From Streptomyces daqingensis (GTDB lineage Bacteria > Actinomycetota > Actinomycetes > Streptomycetales > Streptomycetaceae), in contig NZ_BMMP01000020.1 in the NCBI RefSeq assembly GCF_014645895.1, positions 35,850 to 99,849 of the forward strand: a DNA stretch of 64,000 nt, written 5' to 3'. The position numbers and the translations under genes are program-made. Shown piece by piece: positions 1 through 7,718 of the stretch. Under the pieces are notes generated by a model. The model saw only the letters and a program-made list of their open reading frames with translations, searched no databases and was not told where the DNA came from. Positions within the stretch are counted from its first letter, which is position 1; each line of letters begins with the position of its first letter.

Positions 1-31
1 GCGGTCCTCGGACGAGGGGCCACCGGCCACG

Positions 32-628
32 GTGCGGCAGGAAGCGGAGCGGCAGGCCATGGAGCAGCAGGAAGCGGAGCGGCAGGACGAGCGGAATGTG
101 GAGCCGCCGGCCGAGGAGCAGCGGTCGGACGAGCTGCGCCAGTACGACGAGGTCGCCTCGGCGTTCGTGGAGCGCTTCGCCGCCGACATGACCGAGGCGG
201 GGATGCAGCGCATGGCCGCGCGGATCTTCGCCTGCCTGCTCAGCTCCGAGGACGGCTCCCTGAGCTCGGCGCAGCTCGCGGAGCGGCTGCGCGTCAGCCC
301 GGCCGCGGTCTCGGGGGCGGTCCGCTACCTCTCCCAGGTCCACATGGTCAGCCGGGAGCGCGAACCGGGCTCCCGACGCGAGCTCTACCGCGTGCACGAG
401 AACGTCTGGCACGAGGCGCTCGTCGACCGGGACCGGATCCTCGGCCGCTGGGCGAAGACGCTGCGTACGGGCGAGGCGAGCATCGGCCCGGACACCCCCG
501 CGGGCCGCCGCATCCGCGAGACCTGCGACTTCCTGGAGTTCATGCAGCAGGAGCTGTCGCAGATGCTGGAGCGCTGGCGCGCGCACCGCGCGTCCCGGGA
601 CGCGCACGAGGCACCCCGGGACGGGTGA
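32..628 (+). CDS. GbsR/MarR-family transcriptional regulator (5' end may be incomplete)
   Basis: A cytoplasmic DNA-binding regulator of about 198 residues. The winged-helix part lies around residues 60-115, where a helix-turn-helix reading AQLAERLRVSPAAVSGAVRYL is clear. The C-terminal half is helical and would form the dimer interface, as in GbsR-like MarR proteins. The first 45 residues are a low-complexity Glu/Gln/Arg run. The GTG at 32 is the first in-frame start, but the frame stays open to the window edge, so the true start may lie upstream; an ATG at 59 is an alternative. The target is unknown. The family assignment is firm, the start is not. Confidence 0.8.
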   Translation: MRQEAERQAMEQQEAERQDERNVEPPAEEQRSDELRQYDEVASAFVERFAADMTEAGMQRMAARIFACLLSSEDGSLSSAQLAERLRVSPAAVSGAVRYLSQVHMVSREREPGSRRELYRVHENVWHEALVDRDRILGRWAKTLRTGEASIGPDTPAGRRIRETCDFLEFMQQELSQMLERWRAHRASRDAHEAPRDG

Positions 629-656
629 GCGATGAGCGGGCCTGCCGGGCGTCCGG

Positions 657-872
657 TCAGACGTCCTTGGCCCGGCTGAAGAACTCCTCGAAGGTGAGGA
701 CGCCGTCCGTGTCGGCGTCCCGGGTCCTGAGGATCGCCTCGGCGAGCCCGACCGTGTACTCGCGGTCGCCCAGCTCCACCATGGCCTGCTGGAACTCCAC
801 CGCGGTGACGAATCCGTCGCCGTCACGGTCGAACTTTTCGAAGGTCTTGCGTGCTGCTTCTTCGTCGGCCAC
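657..872 (-). CDS. EF-hand domain-containing small protein
   Basis: A 71-residue protein with two EF-hand calcium-binding loops: DRDGDGFVTAVEF near residues 15-27 and DADTDGVLTFEEF near residues 51-63. Both carry Asp at positions 1, 3 and 5 and Glu at position 12. It resembles the short calerythrin/CabC-like calcium proteins of Streptomyces, which buffer or sense Ca2+. The GTG at 872 is chosen because GGAGGAA lies about 6 nt upstream; the longer open frame upstream is proline/alanine-rich and looks non-coding. There is no signal peptide, so it is probably cytoplasmic. It is convergent with the upstream regulator gene. Confidence 0.85.
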   Translation of the reverse strand: MADEEAARKTFEKFDRDGDGFVTAVEFQQAMVELGDREYTVGLAEAILRTRDADTDGVLTFEEFFSRAKDV

Positions 873-1003
873 GAGACGTTCCTCCGCTGGTCGGGTTATA
901 GGCCCGTTCAGACTAGACGGCGCCCTCCGCGGCCCGGATGCGAACTCCCTTCCGAGACCCGCCCCTACGGCACGTGCCCTCCAGGCCCCCGCCGGCGCGG
1001 GCC

Positions 1004-1972
1004 CTACCGCGGCCGGCCGACCGGCAGCACGAGGCTCCACGCCCGCGCCAGCGCCGTCCATGTACGGACCCTCACCGGGCCGCCCACCAGCGCGTCCGCG
1101 CGGTAGTGGAAGTCCGGCCCGGAGACCGTCACCGCCCTCGCCCGCACCCGGACCGGCCCGGAGCGGTCCTCGCGCGGCCGCACCGTCACCTGCGCGAGTC
1201 CGGCGTGCGCGCCCGCCCCGGGTTGCACCGACACCTCCATGACCGGCTCGTCGAGGTCGGCCAGCAGCACGCCGTCCGCCTCGACCCGCAGCCGCTGCGG
1301 CGGCACCGGCACGTCACCGCGCACCCCGCGGCCCACGCGCACCGCCCGCACCGAGCGCGAGAGCGAACGGCGGGTACGGGAGAGTCCCGGCAGGCCGGAG
1401 AGGGCCTGGACCACCGGTGCTCCCTGCCCGGCCCGGTCGCCGGCCTTCTCCCCGCGGGCCCTCTCCCCGCCGGGAGAGCCGCGGCCGCCCGGCCCCGGGC
1501 CGCCGCGCTCCGCCGGCCTGCCGGGGATGCGCAGGTCGCCCAGTACGACGCCCCCGCTGTCGTCCGTCAGCAGTCCGAGCCGGCGCGGCGCACCGTCCAG
1601 GACCGTACGGGCAGCCGAGACCGCGTCCGGGGGCACGCCCAGGCCGCAGGCGAGACGCACCCGCTCGGCGGCGCCCACCGGCACCACCGACAGGGCCACG
1701 TCGTCCAACTCGCGTTCGCGGTGCAGCAGTCGGACCGCCCGGAGCAGCGCTCTGTCGTCGCCCACCACCACGGGACGCCGGCTGCCCCGGCGTACGAGCG
1801 CCCGCTCCGCCTCCTCGGGCGTCTCGGGCAGGCACACCTTCACACCGGGCGCTCGCGCGCTCAGCACGTCACGCGCGATGCGCACGGACTCCCCGTCCCA
1901 CAGCCGGGCGGCGGGGTCGATGACCACGAGCAGCGGGAGCTGCGAGGTCCCCGTGGGGTCTGGAGCCGACAC
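1004..1972 (-). CDS. Diacylglycerol-kinase-like protein with degenerate catalytic motif
   Basis: A 322-residue protein that follows the bacterial lipid kinase (DgkB/YegS) plan: an N-terminal Rossmann-like domain opening LLVVIDPAARLW, a region like the family's PLGTGND segment (VVPVGAAERVRLACGLG), and a beta-rich C-terminal domain. The hallmark nucleotide-binding GGDGT is replaced by VVGDDRALL near residue 72, so kinase activity is doubtful. An Arg/Gly/Pro-rich insert separates the two halves. The GTG start has AGAGGAA about 6 nt upstream. It is divergent from purA. It could be a pseudokinase with a structural or regulatory role; the fold assignment is moderately sure, catalysis is not supported. 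Confidence 0.65.
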   Translation of the reverse strand: MSAPDPTGTSQLPLLVVIDPAARLWDGESVRIARDVLSARAPGVKVCLPETPEEAERALVRRGSRRPVVVGDDRALLRAVRLLHRERELDDVALSVVPVGAAERVRLACGLGVPPDAVSAARTVLDGAPRRLGLLTDDSGGVVLGDLRIPGRPAERGGPGPGGRGSPGGERARGEKAGDRAGQGAPVVQALSGLPGLSRTRRSLSRSVRAVRVGRGVRGDVPVPPQRLRVEADGVLLADLDEPVMEVSVQPGAGAHAGLAQVTVRPREDRSGPVRVRARAVTVSGPDFHYRADALVGGPVRVRTWTALARAWSLVLPVGRPR

Positions 1973-2001
1973 CTTGTTCCTCTCTCAGGTAACCTCTCGG
2001 T

Positions 2002-2068
2002 GCAAGAGCCCCTGTCGCTGTTGCGCCAGGGGCTGTATCTATCTGGGGCACCGGTCCGCGGCTCTTGC
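2002..2068 (+). promoter_or_regulatory. Structured purA leader with overlapping hairpins
   Basis: Between the kinase-like gene and purA, GCAAGAGCC (2002-2010) pairs with GGCTCTTGC (2060-2068), while AGCCCCTG (2007-2014) pairs perfectly with CAGGGGCT (2027-2034). The two stems share bases 2007-2010, so they cannot form fully together. The block ends about 57 nt before the purA start. This could be an attenuation-like leader or simply a promoter-region dyad; no transcript start is known. Confidence 0.4.
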
Positions 2069-2124
2069 GATGGCAAAACCGCCACGCACGTGGGACATGC
2101 CCCGCCCGGAAGGGGTGTACGCCT

Positions 2125-3408
2125 GTGCCCGCACTCGTGCTGCTCGGTGCTCAGTGGGGTGACGAGGGCAAGGGGAAAGCGACCGACCTCCTCGGAGGCT
2201 CGGTGGACTACGTGGTGCGCTACCAGGGCGGCAACAACGCCGGCCACACGGTCGTCGTGGGCGACCAGAAGTACGCGCTGCACCTGCTCCCTTCGGGCAT
2301 CCTCTCCCCGGGGTGCACCCCCGTCATCGGCAACGGCGTCGTCGTCGACCCTTCGGTCCTGCTCTCCGAGCTGAGCGGGCTGGAAGAGCGCGGCGTCGAC
2401 ACCTCCAAGCTGCTGCTCAGCGGAAACGCCCACCTGATCACGCCGTACCACACCGAGGTCGACAAGGTGACGGAACGGTTCCTCGGCAAGCGGAAGATCG
2501 GCACGACGGGCCGCGGCATCGGCCCCGCATACGCCGACAAGATCAACCGGGTGGGCATCCGCGTCCAGGACCTCTTCGACGAGTCGATCCTCACGCAGAA
2601 GGTCGAGGCCGCCCTCGACTTCAAGAACCAGGTGCTCGCGAAGCTCTACAACCGGCGCGCGATCCGCACCGAGCAGATCGTCGAGGAGCTCCTCGGCTAC
2701 GCGGACGCGCTGCGCGGCTACGTCGCCGACACCACGCTGATCCTGAACGACGCCGTCGACGAGGGCAAGGTCGTCCTGTTCGAGGGCGGGCAGGGCACGC
2801 TGCTCGACGTCGACCACGGCACGTATCCCTTCGTCACCTCCTCCAACCCCACGGCGGGCGGCGCGTGCACGGGAGCGGGCGTCGGCCCGACGAAGATCAG
2901 CCGGGTCATCGGCATCCTGAAGGCGTACACGACCCGCGTCGGCGCGGGCCCCTTCCCGACGGAGCTGCTCGACGCCGACGGCGAGGCACTGCGCACCATC
3001 GGCGGCGAACGCGGCGTCACCACCGGCCGCGACCGCCGCTGCGGCTGGTTCGACGCCGTCATCGCCCGGTACGCGACCCGCGTCAACGGCCTCACCGACT
3101 TCTTCCTCACCAAGCTCGACGTCCTGACGGGGTGGGAGCGCATCCCCGTCTGCGTCGGCTACGAGGTCGACGGCCGGCGGATCGACGAACTCCCGTACAG
3201 CCAGAGCGACTTCCACCACGCCAAGCCCGTGTACGAGTACCTGCCGGGCTGGTCGGAGGACATCACCAAGGTGAAGACCTTCGACGACCTGCCGAAGAAC
3301 GCGCAGGGCTACGTCAAGGCGCTGGAGGAGATGTCCGGAGCACCCGTCTCGGCGATCGGGGTGGGCCCGGGCCGGGACGAGACGATCCAGATCAACTCCT
3401 TCCTCTGA
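2125..3408 (+). CDS. purA: Adenylosuccinate synthetase
   Basis: Makes adenylosuccinate from IMP, aspartate and GTP, the first committed step to AMP in the cytoplasm. The 427-residue length is standard. The glycine-rich GTP loop GDEGKGK sits at residues 12-18, with catalytic Asp13, and GNNAGHT with catalytic His41 follows. Further family segments (TTGRGIGPAYADK, VLFEGGQG, TSSNPTAGG) are present. The GTG at 2125 is preceded by GAAGGGG and gives the usual N-terminus; the longer open frame upstream has no family similarity. A strong hairpin terminator follows at 3421. Confidence 0.98.
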   Translation: MPALVLLGAQWGDEGKGKATDLLGGSVDYVVRYQGGNNAGHTVVVGDQKYALHLLPSGILSPGCTPVIGNGVVVDPSVLLSELSGLEERGVDTSKLLLSGNAHLITPYHTEVDKVTERFLGKRKIGTTGRGIGPAYADKINRVGIRVQDLFDESILTQKVEAALDFKNQVLAKLYNRRAIRTEQIVEELLGYADALRGYVADTTLILNDAVDEGKVVLFEGGQGTLLDVDHGTYPFVTSSNPTAGGACTGAGVGPTKISRVIGILKAYTTRVGAGPFPTELLDADGEALRTIGGERGVTTGRDRRCGWFDAVIARYATRVNGLTDFFLTKLDVLTGWERIPVCVGYEVDGRRIDELPYSQSDFHHAKPVYEYLPGWSEDITKVKTFDDLPKNAQGYVKALEEMSGAPVSAIGVGPGRDETIQINSFL

Positions 3409-3420
3409 CCGGGAGGTTCA

Positions 3421-3454
3421 GCGCCCCGGCACCCGGTCCGGGGTGCCGGGGCGC
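3421..3454 (+). terminator. purA terminator hairpin
   Basis: A perfect 14-bp GC stem (3421-3434 with 3441-3454) and 6-nt loop begins 12 nt after the purA stop. There is no U-tract, as is common in Streptomyces. Confidence 0.75.
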
Positions 3455-3508
3455 AGGTCCCCGACCACCACGCCCATGTCCCCGACTTCGAGGAAGGACG
3501 GTGCCGCA

Positions 3509-3949
3509 GTGGCGGCGAACTCCCCCCTTGTCGACGCCCTCGGCCTCCAGCCCCACCCCGAGGGCGGCTGGTTCCGTGAGACGTGGCGCAGCGGCGTCCC
3601 GACGCACCCCGAGGGGTACGACGGCGAGCGGGCGAGCGCGACGGCCATCTACTTCCTGCTCGGCCCCGGGGAGGAGTCGCGCTGGCACGTGGTGCGCTCC
3701 GCGGAGATCTGGCTCTGGCACTCCGGGTCGCCGCTGCACCTCCAGCTCGGCAGGGACGGTGCCGTGCCCGACGACGCCCCCGCCACCGTGACGCTCGGCC
3801 CGGACGTCGCAAGCGGCCACGTACCGCAGGCAGTCGTGCCCCCGGGCGTCTGGCAGCGCGCCCGTCCCACGGACGGGGACGGGGAGACGCTGGTCAGCTG
3901 CGTGGTCTCACCGGGGTTCGACTTCGCCGACTTCCGCATGCTGCCCTGA
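3509..3949 (+). CDS. DUF985 (Cupin_5) family protein
   Basis: A 146-residue single-domain cupin. The N-terminal PHPEGGWFRETWRS motif and the later ESRWHVVRSAEIWLWHSG segment are typical of the DUF985 family, whose members bind small ligands and in some cases act on sugars; no reaction can be assigned here. GTG 3509 is chosen because AGGAAGG lies 8-10 nt upstream and the protein then begins directly with the family's N-terminus. It sits alone between purA and the convergent kyn operon. Confidence 0.85.
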   Translation: MAANSPLVDALGLQPHPEGGWFRETWRSGVPTHPEGYDGERASATAIYFLLGPGEESRWHVVRSAEIWLWHSGSPLHLQLGRDGAVPDDAPATVTLGPDVASGHVPQAVVPPGVWQRARPTDGDGETLVSCVVSPGFDFADFRMLP

Positions 3950-4002
3950 CGGCGGCCGGCCGGGGCGAGGCGTCCCGGCTGCCGCGTCCTGGAGCGGCCG
4001 CG

Positions 4003-4725
4003 TCAGACGGGTCTCCGCGCCACCGCGTCGGCCAGCACCCCGAACGCGGGGCTGCCCGGCACGAAGGGCGCGTAATGCCCCACTCCCGGCAGCAGGTTGA
4101 GGCGCACGCCCCAGTCGTTCGCGTAGCGGCGCGACAGCTCCACCGGCACCACGTCGTCGGCGGTGCCGTGCAGGATCTCGACGGGAACGCGCGGCGGCAG
4201 CCTCATCGGATCGGCCTCCGGAAGGCGGCGGGCCAGCTCTCCCTCGCCGCCGAGGAATCCGGCCACCGCACCGTCGCTGAGGCGCAGCGCGTGAGCACGC
4301 TCCAGGTCGGCGACGGGCGAGACAGCGACGATCCGGCTCCCGGCCCGCTCCGCTGCCGAAGCGGCCCACAGTGCCAGCTGGCCTCCCGCCGAATGCCCCA
4401 GCAGCACAGCGGGCGGGCCCAGCGCCTCCAGCGCGGCGGCCACGTCCTCCGCGGTGACGGGCCACCCGCCGCCGCCCCCCGTGCGCCGGTACTCGACGAG
4501 TTCGACCCGGACCCCGCGCTCCGCCAGAGCGGCGGCGAACGGCGAGAGGTGACTCCTGTCGTACGCTTCGCGCCAGAAGCCGCCGTGCAGCACCGTCACG
4601 CGCGGCCCCGGCCCGCCCGTCCCGTAGAAGTCGACCACCTGGGACGGGTGTTCGCCGTACGCGACGGTGCGTTCCGGCGGAACCGGCCGCAGCGACAGCA
4701 GTGCCCGCTCCTCCGCACCGCTCAA
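4003..4725 (-). CDS. Kynurenine formamidase, alpha/beta-hydrolase type
   Basis: Predicted to hydrolyse N-formylkynurenine to kynurenine and formate. The 240-residue protein has the HGGFW motif (HGGxW oxyanion-hole motif of arylformamidases) near residue 47, the nucleophile elbow GHSAGG near residue 109, a late Asp in HGTADDVVP and a terminal His in GVGHYAP, completing a Ser/Asp/His triad. This is not the metal-dependent cyclase-fold KynB. It lies 54 nt after kynU in the same direction, and with kynA upstream completes the route from tryptophan to anthranilate. The start is a TTG in a GA/TTG-rich stretch and is only moderately certain. Confidence 0.85.
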   Translation of the reverse strand: MSGAEERALLSLRPVPPERTVAYGEHPSQVVDFYGTGGPGPRVTVLHGGFWREAYDRSHLSPFAAALAERGVRVELVEYRRTGGGGGWPVTAEDVAAALEALGPPAVLLGHSAGGQLALWAASAAERAGSRIVAVSPVADLERAHALRLSDGAVAGFLGGEGELARRLPEADPMRLPPRVPVEILHGTADDVVPVELSRRYANDWGVRLNLLPGVGHYAPFVPGSPAFGVLADAVARRPV

Positions 4726-4779
4726 CCCCTCAACTCCTCAACTCCGCGGCTTTCCGGCCGCTTTCGGCTCCTCGCCCGC

Positions 4780-6030
4780 TCACCGCTCGCCTTCGACTGC
4801 CCGCACGGCCTCCCCCAGCGCGGCCGCCGCGCGCTCCGCGTCGCCGAACGACGTGTAGAGCGGGGTGAATCCGAAGCGCAGCACGCCCGGCCGGCGGAAG
4901 TCGCCGAGGACGCCGCGCTCGTGGAGCGCCGCCATCACCCGCTCCGCGTCGGCCCTCAGCTCCCCCTCACAGAGCAACGAGACCTGGCTGCCCCGCAGTT
5001 CGTGAGACTCCGGGGTCAGCGAGGTGACTCTGCCCTCCGGAACGTGGGCACGAACCCGCGTCAGGAAGAAGTCCGTCAGGGCGAGGCTCTTGGCGCGTAC
5101 CGCCGCCATGTCGACGCCCTCCCAGACCCGCAGCGCCTCCTCCAGGGCGAGCATGGAGAGGATGTCGGGAGTGCCGACCCTGCCGCGTGACGCCCCTTCG
5201 GCCGGCTCGTAGCCGGACGCCATGGCGAACGGGTCCCGGTGGGAGGTCCAGCCCGGCAGCGGGGAGTCGAAACGGGGCTGCAGCTCCCGCCGCACGTACA
5301 GGAACGCAGGCGCGCCGGGCCCGCCGTTGAGGTACTTGTACGTGCAGCCGACCGCGAAGTCGGCGCCTTGCGCGTCCAGTTCGACGGGCAGCGCCCCCAC
5401 GCTGTGGCAGACGTCCCATACGATGCGGCCGCCCGCGCGGTGCACGCCGACGGTGGCGGCAGCGGGGTCGTGCAACTCCCCCGTCCGGTAGTCGACATGG
5501 TTGACGAGGGCGGCGGCGGTCGCGGGACCCGCGGCCTCCGCCATCTGCGCCGCGGGCACTGCGCGCACCTGCGAACCCGTCATGCGTGCCGCGGACTCCG
5601 CGATGTAGCCGTCGGTCGGGAACGTGGCCGCGTCGACCAGGATCTCCGTGCGGGCGGGCTGCCCGGCGGGGGTGTCCTCCCGCGCGACGCGCACCGCGGC
5701 GACCAGGGATTTGAAGACGTTGACGCTCGTGGAGTCACCCACGACCACCTGCCCCGGGGCGGCGCCGAGGAGAGGGGCGATGCGGTCGCCCGTCCGCTCC
5801 GGCGCGTTCCACCAGTCCGACTCGGACCACGAGCGGATGAGCAGGCGCCCCCACTCGCGCTCCACCACGTCCGCCAGCCGATCCGGAACCGAACGCGGCA
5901 GCGCGCCGAGGGAGTTGCCGTCCAGGTAGACGGTGCCCTCCTCCAGGGCGAAAAGCTTCCTGCAGGCGGCGAGTTCGTCCGCGGCGTCGAGGACCGCTGC
6001 TTCGAGTTGTCCTGCCTCCGGCTCAGACAC
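4780..6030 (-). CDS. kynU: Kynureninase
   Basis: A PLP-dependent enzyme that cleaves kynurenine to anthranilate and alanine (or 3-hydroxykynurenine to 3-hydroxyanthranilate). The 416-residue length and motifs fit the family: YLDGNSLGALP near the N-terminus, the WDVCHSVGALPV segment with a PLP-facing Asp, and the Schiff-base Lys in CTYKYLNGGPG. It overlaps kynA by 8 nt (GTGTCTGA), which argues for translational coupling and one transcript kynA-kynU-formamidase. Confidence 0.97.
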   Translation of the reverse strand: MSEPEAGQLEAAVLDAADELAACRKLFALEEGTVYLDGNSLGALPRSVPDRLADVVEREWGRLLIRSWSESDWWNAPERTGDRIAPLLGAAPGQVVVGDSTSVNVFKSLVAAVRVAREDTPAGQPARTEILVDAATFPTDGYIAESAARMTGSQVRAVPAAQMAEAAGPATAAALVNHVDYRTGELHDPAAATVGVHRAGGRIVWDVCHSVGALPVELDAQGADFAVGCTYKYLNGGPGAPAFLYVRRELQPRFDSPLPGWTSHRDPFAMASGYEPAEGASRGRVGTPDILSMLALEEALRVWEGVDMAAVRAKSLALTDFFLTRVRAHVPEGRVTSLTPESHELRGSQVSLLCEGELRADAERVMAALHERGVLGDFRRPGVLRFGFTPLYTSFGDAERAAAALGEAVRAVEGER

Positions 6031-6865
6031 GGCTGCGGGCCGTCCACAGCTCCGGGAAGACGTTCTTGGCGGCGCGCTTCTCCAGCCACGCCACGCCCGC
6101 CGATCCGCCCGTGCCGACCTTGGAGCCCATCGCCCGCCGGGTGGCGACCAGATGGTCGTTGCGCCATCGCCAGACGAGTTCGGCGACCTCCGTCAACGCC
6201 TCGCCGAGCCGCACCACTTCGCCCTCGGGGCGCTGCGCGTAGGCGTCGGCCCAGACGGTCTCCACCTGGGCGTCGGGCTGGTAGAGCTTCGAGACGTCCC
6301 GGTCGAGGACGTCGGCGGGGATCTCCTCACCGCGCCGCGCGAGGAACCTCAGCACCTCGTCGTAGAGGCTCGGTTCGTGCAGCGCCTTCTCCAACTCGGC
6401 GTGCACGCGCGGCGCACCGCGGTGCGGCACGAGCATGGACGCCGACTTCTCGCCCAGCAGGAACTCCATCCGCCGGTACATGGCCGACTGGAAACCGGAG
6501 CCCTCACCGAGCGCGGAGCGGTAGGAGTTGAACTGCGCGGGCGTCAGATGCGCCAGCGGCTCCCAGGACGCGTTCAGCGACGACAGTTCGTACGTGGACC
6601 GCTTCAGCGCGGCCATCGCGCCCGGCAGGTCGTCCTGCCTGAGGCACTGCGCGGCGGTCTGCCACTCGTGGACGATGAGCGTGAACCACAGCTCCATGAC
6701 CTGCGTGGTGACGAGGAAGGCCATCTCACCCGGGTCGTCGGAGAGCGGGTGCTGGAGGTGGGTGAGGACGTCGGCCTGGACGTAGTCCTCGTAGGGCGTC
6801 GTGCCCTCGAAATCGAGATGTGGGGCCTGCGTGCCGGCCTCGGGGTCGTCGACGGCGTGGGACAT
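6023..6865 (-). CDS. kynA: Tryptophan 2,3-dioxygenase
   Basis: A heme enzyme that opens the indole ring of L-tryptophan to N-formylkynurenine, the first kynurenine-pathway step. The 280-residue protein has the family segments LDFEGTTPYEDYVQ, the QVMELWFTLIVHEW block containing the substrate-site His, FQSAMYRRMEFLLG, and the C-terminal WRWRNDHLVATRRAMG with the proximal heme-ligand His. ATG 6865 follows GAGGAGA at good spacing; the longer frame upstream lacks similarity. First gene of the kyn operon. Confidence 0.97.
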   Translation of the reverse strand: MSHAVDDPEAGTQAPHLDFEGTTPYEDYVQADVLTHLQHPLSDDPGEMAFLVTTQVMELWFTLIVHEWQTAAQCLRQDDLPGAMAALKRSTYELSSLNASWEPLAHLTPAQFNSYRSALGEGSGFQSAMYRRMEFLLGEKSASMLVPHRGAPRVHAELEKALHEPSLYDEVLRFLARRGEEIPADVLDRDVSKLYQPDAQVETVWADAYAQRPEGEVVRLGEALTEVAELVWRWRNDHLVATRRAMGSKVGTGGSAGVAWLEKRAAKNVFPELWTARSRV

Positions 6866-7149
6866 CGCTGTCTCCTCAACGTGGTGTCCGGGTAGCGGTC
6901 CGCTCCTTATCTGTAGGCAATGGAGCCCCGGTCCCCTCAGGCCCGCCACCGGACGCGGTCGTACGGGCCTGACAACATCATCGGTGAGGCGGCCCGCCGC
7001 GACAAGGGCAGCTGGTCAGCGCCGTTGTCATATGCCACCGCCCCCTCCGGAAGACTCCCCGGGGGAGCCCTCCGGACGGGGGTGGAGCGGGCTGGGCCCT
7101 TCGGTCCGCCTGCACCCCGGGCCCGCTCCGTCGCGGCCCGGGCGCGGCC
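6866..7149. other. Intergenic region upstream of kynA
   Basis: About 280 nt without a credible gene, presumably holding the kyn promoter. It contains an 18-bp stretch (6960-6977) found again at 45012-45029. No confident -10/-35 pair was seen. Confidence 0.5.
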
Positions 7150-7563
7150 TCAGGAGAGGGTGGCCGCCGCGGTGGGCGAGCTCTCCTTGAGGAAGGTCGA
7201 GCAGCGCTCGTACTCCTCCTGCTCGCCGATCGCGTGCGCCGCCCGCGCGAGCGCGTGCAGCGCCCGCAGGAAGCCCCGGTTCGGCTCGTGCTCGAACGGC
7301 ACGGGTCCGTGGCCCTTCCATCCGCTGCGGCGCAGCGCGTCCAGGCCGCGGTGGTAGCCGGTACGCGCGTAGGCGTACGACTCGACGACACGTCCCGCCT
7401 CGAAGGCGTCGTCCGCGAGCAGCGCCCACGCCAGCGAGGACGTGGGGTACTTCGCGGCGACCTCCACGGGCGCCGTGCCGGAGGCCAGCAGTTCACGCGG
7501 CTCCGGGTCGTCGGGCAGGTGAGTCGGGGGCGGGCCCCCGAGCAGGTTCTCGTGGATGCTCAT
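7150..7563 (-). CDS. DUF3151 domain-containing protein
   Basis: A 137-residue cytoplasmic protein matching the conserved actinobacterial DUF3151 family: MSIHENLLGGPPPT at the start, ASLAW-like segment TSSLAWALLAD, YAYARTGYHRGLDALRRSGW and PVPFEHEPNRGFLRAL. The helical, TPR-like repeats suggest a protein-binding role, but no function is established. ATG 7563 begins exactly at the family N-terminus; the much longer frame upstream is antisense to fba. It lies 155 nt downstream of fba in the same direction, an arrangement common in Streptomyces. Confidence 0.9.
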   Translation of the reverse strand: MSIHENLLGGPPPTHLPDDPEPRELLASGTAPVEVAAKYPTSSLAWALLADDAFEAGRVVESYAYARTGYHRGLDALRRSGWKGHGPVPFEHEPNRGFLRALHALARAAHAIGEQEEYERCSTFLKESSPTAAATLS

Positions 7564-7629
7564 GTTTTCCAGTCTGCCTTGTGTGTCGGGGCGCAGCTGC
7601 CGTACGGGGACAGACCGCGGGCAGCGGCA

Positions 7630-7666
7630 GGGCCGGACACGCCCCGCGGTGCGGACGGTCCGGCCC
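7630..7666 (-). terminator. fba terminator hairpin
   Basis: GGGCCGGAC (7630-7638) and GTCCGGCCC (7658-7666) form a 9-bp stem about 52 nt beyond the fba stop on the minus strand. Confidence 0.5.
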
Positions 7667-7718
7667 CGGCTCTCTGCTGCGCTGCTGGTCTGCCCCTGTG
7701 CGGGCAGCGCGGGGGGTG

